From Jacaranda mimosifolia (lineage: Eukaryota > Streptophyta > Magnoliopsida > Lamiales > Bignoniaceae): a DNA stretch of 64,000 nucleotides. The stretch covers positions 35,738,799-35,802,798 of the forward strand of contig CM032128.1 in NCBI GenBank assembly GCA_018894105.1, written 5' to 3'. Made by a program: the position numbers and the translations under genes. The notes under the pieces were generated by a model. It was not told the origin of the DNA. It worked only from the letters and a program-made list of their open reading frames with translations, and ran no database searches. Shown here piece after piece: positions 54,544 to 64,000 of the stretch (position 1 is its first letter; every line of letters starts with the position of its first letter).

Positions 54544-56637
54544 CACACACACACACTCACGCACACACACCTGCACACACACATTTTCATTATTTACGTC
54601 ATATATGTTCAAGATTTTTGGCCATATTTTTGTTACTTTAAATTTTTAGATCTCGAAATGTAAAGAAATTTGCCAAGGGGTATGCATATGACTTTTTTTG
54701 AAGCAAAATATTTTATTTTCTATTTACAATTTCAGAGACACCCACATAAAAGTCCTCATGCGCACACACACACTCATACCCACACACACACACTCTCTTT
54801 CTCACACACACATACACATACACATACACATTAACACACACACAACAAAATCCTCACACGCGCACACACACACAGACACACACAAACACTCACACACTCA
54901 CACACAAACTCACACACACACACACACACTCACTCACTCACACACACAGAGACACATATACTCACTGACGCACACACACCCGTTCAAAAATAAATGAATA
55001 AGCAATAAAATTTAATAAACAAGATATTTTAGTTGTATTTTCATTATTCACGTCATATATGTTAAGGATTTTCGGCCATATTTTTGCTACTTTAAATTTT
55101 TAGAACTCAAAATTTCAAAATTTTTTCCAAGGGGTATGTATATGATTTTTTTTCAAGCAAAATATTTTATTTTCTATTCACAATTTCAGAGACACCCAGG
55201 GAAAAATATTCACGCGTGCGCACACACACACACACACGAACACTTACTCACACACACACACGTTCAAACATAAATCAATAAGCAAGAAAATTTAATGAAC
55301 AAGATATTTTAGTTGTATTTTTATTTTTGACGTCATATATGTTATGGATTTTCAGCCATATTTTTATTAACTTTAAATTTTCTGAACTCGAAATTTCCAA
55401 AAATTTTCCAAGGGGTATGTATATGAATTTTTTTGAAGCAAAATATTATATTTTCTATTCACAATTTCAGAGACACCCACACAAAAATACTCACGCGCAC
55501 ACCCACACACACACTCACGCACACACACACATTCTAAAATAAATAAATGAGCAAGAAAATTTAATAAACAAGATATTTAGTTGTATTTTCATTATTTACG
55601 TCATATATGTAAAGAATTTTCGGCCATATTTTTACTACTTTAAATTTTTTGAACTCTAAATTTCCATAAATTTGCCAAGGGGTATGTATATGATTTTTTT
55701 TGAAGCAAAATTATTTTATTTTCTATTCACAATTTCAGAGACACCTAGGGAAAAATACTCACGTGAGCGCACTCACACACTCACAGTTACACACACTCAC
55801 ACACACAAAAACTCATACACACACACACACACGAACACTTACTCACACACACAAGTTCAAAAATAAATAAATAAGAAGAAAATCTAATAAACAAGATATT
55901 TAGTTGTATTTTCATTATTTACGTCAAATATGTTAAGGATTTTCGGCCATATTTTGGCTACTTTAACTTTTTAGAACTCGAAATCTCAAGAAATTTCCCA
56001 AGGGGTATGTATATGATTTTTTTTGAAGCAAAATATTTTATTTTCTATTCACAATTTCAAAGACACCCACACCAAAATCCTCACGCGCACACACACACAC
56101 ACACTCATGCACACACACTCGCACACACACACGTTCAAAAATAAATGAATAAACAAGAAAATTTAATAAACAAGATATATGTTAAAGATTTTCGGCCATA
56201 TTTTTACTAACTTTAAATTTTTTGAACTCGAAATTTCCAGAAATTTGCCAAGGGGTATGTATATGATTTTTTTTCAAGCAAAATATTTTATTTTCTATTC
56301 ACAATTTCAGAGACACCCACACAAAAATACTCACGTGCACACCCACACACACACACACACACTCACGCACACACACGTTCAAAAATAAATGAATAAGCAA
56401 GAAATTTAATAAACAAGATATTTAGTTGTATTTTCATTATTTACGTCATATATGTTAAGGATTTTCGGCCATATTTTTACACACACACACACACACACAA
56501 ACTCACACTCACTCACACACACACACACACACACTCACACACAAACACACACACACACACACACACACACTCTCACACACACACACACACACAAACTCAC
56601 ACACATAAACTCACACACACACAAAAAGTTAATCACA

Positions 56638-56675
<38 letters not shown>

Positions 56676-59331
56676 CTCTCACACACACACAAACTCACAC
56701 ACACACTCACGCACACACACACACGTTCTAAAATAAATAAATAAGCAAGAAAATTTAATAAAGAAGATATTTAGTTGTATTTTCATTATTTACGTCATAT
56801 ATGTTAAGAATTTTCAGCCATATTTTTATTACTTTAAATCTTTTGAACTCTAAATTTCAAGAAATTTTCCATGGGGTATGTATACGATTTTTTTTGAAGC
56901 AAAATATTTTATTTTTTTTCACAATTTCAGAGACACACACAACAAAACCCTCACGCGCGGACACACACACACACACACACAAACTCACACACACACACAG
57001 AAACATACACTCACTCACGCACACACCCTCGCACACACACACATTAAAAAATAAATGAATAAGCAAGAAAATTTAATAAACAAGATATTTTAGTTGTATA
57101 TTCATTATTTACATCATATATGTTTTGTATTTTCGACCATATTTTTGCTACTTTAAATTTTTAGAACTCGAAATTTCAAGAAATTTCCCAAGTGGTATGT
57201 ATATGATTTTTTTTGAAACAAAATATTTTATTTTCTATTCACAATTTCAGAGACACCCACACCAAAATCCTCACACACACACACACACATTTACGTCATA
57301 TATGAAAAGAATTTTCGGCCTTATTTTTACTACTTAAAATTTTTGAACTCTAAATTTCCAGAAATTTGCCAAGGGGTATGTATATGATCTTTTTTGAAGC
57401 AAAAATATTTTATTTTCTATTCACAATTTCAGAGACACCCAGGGAAAAATACTCGCGCACGCGCGTGCACACGCACACACACACTCACAGTTACACACAC
57501 TCACACACTCACACACACAAAAACTCATACACACACACACACACGAACACTTACTCACACACACACACGTTCCAAAATAAATAAATAAGAAGAAAATTTA
57601 ATAAACAAGATATTTAGTTGTATTTTCATTATTTACGTCAAATATGTTAAGTATTTTCAGCCATATTTTTGCTACTTTAACTTTTTAGAACTCGAAATCT
57701 CAAGAAATTTCCCAAAGGGTATGTATATGATTTTTTTTGAAGCAATATATTTTATTTTCTATTCACAATTTCAGAGATACCCACACCAAAATCCTCACAC
57801 ACACACACACACTCAGAGCCACACAAACTCACACATACACACACACACACACGAACACTTACTCACACACACACACTCGCGCACACACACATTCAAATAT
57901 AAATGAATAAGCAAGAAAATTTAATAAACAAGATATTTCAGTTGTATTTCATTTTTTACGTCATATATGTTATGGATTTTCGGCCATACTTTTACTAACT
58001 TTAAATTTTTTGAACTCGAAATTTCCAAAAATTTGCCAAGGGGCATGTATATGATTTTTTTAGAAGCAAAATATTATATTTTCTATTCACAATTTCAAAG
58101 ACACCCACACAAAAATACTCACGCGCACCCCCCCCCCCCCACACTCACAGTTACACACACTCACACACACAAAAACTCGTACACACACACACGAACACTT
58201 ACTCACACACACACATGTTCCAAAATAAATAAATAAGAAGAAAATTTAATAAACAAGATATTTAGTTGTATTTTCATTATTTACGTCAAATATGTTAAGG
58301 ATTTTCGGCCATATTTTTGCTACTTTAGCTTTTTAGAACTCGAAATCTCAAGAAATTTCCCAAAGGGTATGTATATAAATTTTCTTGAAGCAAAACATTT
58401 TATTTTCTATTCACAATTTCAGAGACACCCACATCAAAATCCTCACGCACACGCACACACACACACACACACTCACACACAAAAGCGCACTCACGCACAC
58501 ACACTCGCACACTAACACGTTCAAAAATAAATGAATAAGCAAGAAAATTTAATAAAGAAGATATATGTTAAGGATTTTCGGCCATATTTTTACTAAATTA
58601 AAATTTTTTGAACTCGAAATTTCAAGAAAATTGCCAAGGCATATGTATATGATTTTTTTTTGAAGCAAAATATTTTATTTTCTATTCACAATTTCGGAGA
58701 CACCCACACCAAAATCCTCACGCGCGCACACACACACACACACTCACACTCACACACACACACGTTCAAAAATAAATGAATAAGCAAGAAAATTTAATAA
58801 ACAAGATATTTAATTGTATTTTCATTATTTATGTCATATATGTTAACGATTTTCGGCCATATTTTTACACACACACACACACACACACACTCTCTCTCAC
58901 ACACACACACAAACTCACACTCACTCACACACACACACACACTCTCTCTCTCTCTCACACACAAACACACACACACACAGAAACACTTACACACACACAC
59001 ACAAACTCATTCACACACACACACACACACACACTCTCTCTCACACACAAACACGCACACAAACTCACTGACACACACTTACACACACACACACACAAAC
59101 TTAAACACACAAAATCACACACACACACACACACAAACTCACACTCAAACACACACACAGACACGCAGGCACACACACTCACAGACACACACACACACAA
59201 ACTCACACTCACAGGCACACACACACACACAGACACACACTCTCTCTCACACACACAACAAACTCACACACAAACTCACACACATACACACACACAAACT
59301 CACACACAAACTCACACACACACACACACTC
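51135..59331 (+). repeat. Satellite higher-order block 4 (8.2 kb)
   Basis: It has the same opening and unit order as block 3, but keeps the 280-bp B unit that block 3 lacks. It has its own fusion at about 57288, where a CA tract runs straight into ATTTACGTCATATATGAAAA. Long CA tracts lie at 56479-56726 and 58866-59330. Confidence 0.8.
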
Positions 59332-62162
59332 TTTGGTTGTATTTTCTTTATTCAAGAAATATATATTAAGAATTTTCGGATATATCTTCAATATTTTCTA
59401 TTTTTTAAACTGAAAATTCCAAGAAAATTGTGAAGGAGTATATATATGATTTTATTTAAAGCAATATATTTTGCTTTGTAGTAATAATTTCAGACACACC
59501 CACACTCAAATCCACATAGGTACACACACACACACTCGCACAGACGGACACACACACAAAAACACCCTCGCACACACGCACGCACATAAAAACATGCACA
59601 CACACACACGCACACGTTCACAATCAACGAAAAATTAATATGTACGAAAATTTAATAAGAAGGTCTTTGGTTGTGTTTTCATTATTTAAGAAATATATAT
59701 TATTAGACACACCAATGCCTAAATCCACACTGGCACACAAACATACACATGCACACACATGCGCACACACTCACACACACACACACACACACTCACTCAC
59801 ACACGCACACACTTAACACACATGCACAAACTCACACACACACACACACACACGCACTCACGCACACACACACATTCAAAAATAAATGAATAAGTAAGAA
59901 AATTTAATAAACAAAATATTTAGTTGTATTTTCATTATTTACGTCATATATGTTAAGGATTTTGGGCTATATTTTTACTACTTTAAATTTTTTGAACTCG
60001 AAATTTCAAGAAATTTGCCAAGGGGTATGTATATGATTTTTTTGAAGCAAAATATTTTATTTGCTATTCACAATTTTAGAGACACCCACACCAAAATCCT
60101 CACGCGCACACACACATTCAAAAATAAATGAATAAGCAAGAAAATTTAATAAACAAGACATTTAGTTGTATTTTCATTATTTATGTCATATATGTTAAGG
60201 ATTTTCGGCCATATTTTTCCTACTTTAAATTTTTTGAACTCGAAATTTCAAAAAATTTGCCAAGGGGTACGTATAAGATTTTTTTTGAAGCAAAATATTT
60301 TATTTTCTATTCACAATTTCAGAGACACCAACACCAAAATCCTAACGCGCGCACACACACACACACACTCACTTACTCACACGCACACTCACACACACAC
60401 ACACACTGATGTTCAAAAACAAATGAATAAGCAAGAAAATTTAGTAAACAAGATATTTGGTTGTATTTTTAGTAATTACGTCGTATTTATTAATGATTTT
60501 TGGCTATATTTTGACTAATTTCAATTTTTTGAACTTGAAATTTCGAGAAATTTTCAAAGGGTTATGTATATAATTTTTTTTGAATCAAAATATTTTATTT
60601 TCTATTCACAATTTCGGAGACACCAACACCAAAATCCTAACACACGCGCGCGCGCACACACACACACAGTCACACACACACACACACACACACTCACTCA
60701 TGCACACACACTCACACACACACACACACATTCAAAAATAGATGAATAAGCAAGAAAATTTAATAAACAAAATATTTAGTTGTATTTTCACTATTTACGC
60801 CATATATGTTAAGGAATTTTGGCCATATTTTTACTACTATAAATTTTTTGAACTCGAAATTTCAAGAAATTTGCCAAGGGGATGTATATGATTCTTTTTG
60901 AAGCAAAATATTTTATTTTCTATTCACAATTTCAGAGACATCCACACCTAAATCCTCACACACACACACACACACGTTCACACACACGTTCAAAAACAAA
61001 TGAATAAGCAAGAAAATTTAATAAATAAGATATTTGGTTGTATTTTTAGTTTTTATGTCGCATATATTAATGATTTTTGTCAATATTTTGAATAGTTTCA
61101 ATTTTTTGAACTCGAAATTTAAAGAAAATTTTCAAGGGTTATTTATATAATTTTTTTTGAAGCAAAATATTTTATTTTCTATTCACAATTTCAGAGATAC
61201 CTACACCAAAATCCTCACGCACACATACACGCACACTCAGACACACACACACACACACACACTCACATTCAAAAACAAATGAAAAAGCAACAAAATTTAA
61301 TAAATAAGATTTTTGGTTGTATTTTTATTATTGACGTCATATATATTAAGGATTTTTGGCTATATTTTTACTACTTTCATTTTTTGGAACTCGAAATTTG
61401 AAGAAATTTGCCAAGGAGTATGTATATAATTTTTTTGGAATTAAAATATTTTATTTACTATTCAAAATTTCAGAGACATCCACACCAAAGTCCTCACGTG
61501 CGCACACAAACACACACACACACTCACATGCTCATGCACACACAAACTCACACACACAAACACACACACGCACTCACTAATGCACACACACACGTTCAAA
61601 AATAAATGAATAAGCAAGAAAATTTAATAAACAAGATATTTTGGTTGTATTTTCATTATTTACGTCATATATGTTAAGGATTTTCGGCCATATTTTTATT
61701 ACTTTAAATTTTTCGAACTTGAAATTTCAAGAAATTTGCCAAGGGGTATGTATATGATTTTTTTTGATGCAAAATATTTTATTTTCTATTCATAATTTCA
61801 GAGACACCCACACCAAAATCCTCATGCGCACACACACACACACTCTATCTCTCACACACTCACGCACACGCACGTTCAAAAATAAATAAATAAGCAAGAA
61901 AATTTAATAAACAAGATATTTAGTTGTATTTTCATTATTTAAGTCATATATGTTAAAGGATTTTCGGCCATATTTTTACTATTTTAAATTTTTTGAACTC
62001 GAAATTTCAACAAATTTTCCAAGGGGTGCGTACAAGATTTTTTTTGAAGCAAAAAATTTTATTTTCTATTCACAATTTAAGAGACACCCACACCAAAATC
62101 CTAAGGCGCGCACACACACACTCAAACACACACACACACACACACACACTCAAACACACATG

Positions 62163-62195
<33 letters not shown>

Positions 62196-62517
62196 ACACA
62201 CACACATACACTCACTCACGCACACACACATGTTCAAAAATAAATGAATAAGCAAGAAAATTTAATAAACAAGATATTTAGTTGTATTTTCATTATTTAA
62301 GTCATATATGTTAAGGATTTTCGGCCATATTTTTACTATTTTAAATTTTTTGAACTCGAAATTTCAACAAATTTTCCAAGGGGTGCGTACAAGATTTTTT
62401 TTGAAGCAAAAAATTTTATTTTCTATTCACAATTTAAGAGACACCCACACCAAAATCCTAACGCGCGCACACACACACTCAAACACACACACACACACAC
62501 ACACTCAAACACACATG

Positions 62518-62548
<31 letters not shown>

Positions 62549-64000
62549 ACACACACATACACTCACTCACGCACACACACTCGCACACACACATGTTCAA
62601 AAATAAATGAATAAGCAAGAAAATTTAATAAACAAGATATTTTAGTTGTATTTTCATTATTTACGTCATATATGTTATGCATTTTCGGTCATATTTTTGG
62701 TACTTTAAATATTTAGAACTCGAAATTTCAAGAAATTTCCCAGGGGGTATGAATATGTTTTTTTTTGAAAAAAATATTATATTTTCTATTCACAATTTCA
62801 GAGACACCCACACCAAAATCCTCACGCGCACACACACATACACACAAGTTCAAAAATAATTGAATGAGCAAGAAAATTTAATAAACAAGATATTTTAGTT
62901 GTATTTTCATTTTTTACGTCATATATGATATGGATTTTCGGCCAAATTTTTACTAACTTTAAAATTTTTGAACTCAAAATTTCAAGAAATTTGCCAAGGG
63001 GTATGTATATGATTTTTTTGAAGAAAAATATTTTATTTTCTATTCACAATTTCATATACACCCACCCAAGAATACTCACACACACACACACACGCACACA
63101 CACACACACACACTCACGCACACACACTTGCACACACACATTTTCATTATTTACGTCATATATGTTCAAGATTTTCGGCCATATTTTTGTTACTTTAAAT
63201 TTTTAGATCTCGAAATGTAAAGAAATTTGCCAAGGGGTATGCATATGACTTTTTTTGAAGCAAAATCTTTTATTTTCTATTTACAATTTCAGAGACACCC
63301 ACATAAAAGTCCTCATGCGCACACACACACTCATACCCACACACACACACTCTCTTTCTCACACACACATACACATACACATACACATTCACACACACAC
63401 AACAAAATCCTCACACGCGCACACACACACAGACACACACAAACACTCACACACTCAAACACAAACTCACACACACACACACACTCACTCACACACACAG
63501 AGACACATACACTCACTGACGCACACACACCTGTTCAAAAATAAATGAATAAGCAATAAAATTTAATAAACAAGATATTTTAGTTGTATTTTCATTATTC
63601 ACGTCATATATGTTAAGGATTTTCGGCCATATTTTTGCTACTTTAAATTTTTAGAACTCAAAATTTCAAAATTTTTTCCAAGGGGTATGTATATGATTTT
63701 TTTTCAAGCAAAATATTTTATTTTTTATTCACAATTTCAGAGACACCCACACAAAAATACTCACGTGCACACCCACACACACACACACACACACACTCAC
63801 GCACACACACGTTCAAAAATAAATGAATAAGCAAGAAAATTTAATAAACAAGATATTTAGTTGTATTTTCATTATTTACGTCATATATGTTAAGGATTTT
63901 CGGCCATATTTTTACACACACACACACACACACAAACTCACACTCACTCACACACACACACACACTCACACACAAACACACACACACACACACACACACT
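59332..64000 (+). repeat. Satellite higher-order block 5 (truncated by window end)
   Basis: It has the same opening as blocks 2-4. A 357-bp B unit is duplicated (62023 and 62380), one B unit is replaced at about 62640-62820, and about 1.1 kb is missing near 63700. The long CA tract starting at 63914 runs off the window, so the array continues. Confidence 0.8.

Overview
The window reads as nuclear DNA of a flowering plant, probably a eudicot. It has spliced genes with GT-AG introns and AT-rich intergenic DNA, a decayed Ty3/gypsy LTR retrotransposon primed by initiator tRNA-Met, a Tourist-like MITE in an intron, and about 46 kb of satellite DNA. No bacterial or organellar features were seen. 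The species cannot be named from the sequence.

Bases 1-11035 are the only genic part. From left to right: the last two exons of a Paladin-like gene (plus strand, 242-633); about 3.6 kb of AT-rich DNA with two GC-rich islands and other repeats; a two-exon plus-strand gene (4517-5630) for a small, probably plastid-targeted plant protein that resembles DUF7804 proteins; and a six-exon minus-strand gene (10938 to 6757) that splices cleanly to a 278-residue Hep59/C9orf78/TLS1 protein, a spliceosome-associated factor. A 350-bp MITE sits in its fourth intron. The second and third genes converge. I see no pathway that links the three genes.

Bases 11036-18325 are a Ty3/gypsy element on the plus strand, with LTR, primer binding site, gag, protease, RT, RNase H, integrase, a chromodomain-like tail, polypurine tract and a partial 3' LTR. 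It is dead, with many in-frame stops (mostly TAG) and frameshifts. Its 5' LTR carries a nested AT-rich insertion of about 1.9 kb. The 5' LTR begins only 97 bp upstream of the TLS1 start codon.

Bases 18326-64000 are one satellite array with every unit in the same orientation. Each unit joins an AT-rich core of about 200-230 bp to a tract of CA/TCA-type microsatellite. There are two related core families: A (18326-20561, arranged as dimers) and B (most of the rest). From 20562 the array has a higher-order structure: five blocks start at 20562, 30183, 42468, 51135 and 59332. Each opens with the same A fragment and continues with roughly 20-35 B units. Blocks 2-5 begin at an identical chimeric junction, whereas block 1 runs continuously from the upstream A units, so block 1 carries the ancestral join. 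Each block also carries its own duplications or deletions, which look like unequal crossover scars. The array's left edge cuts the 3' LTR. The long His-Thr (plus) and Val-Cys (minus) reading frames here are stop-free CA repeats, not genes.
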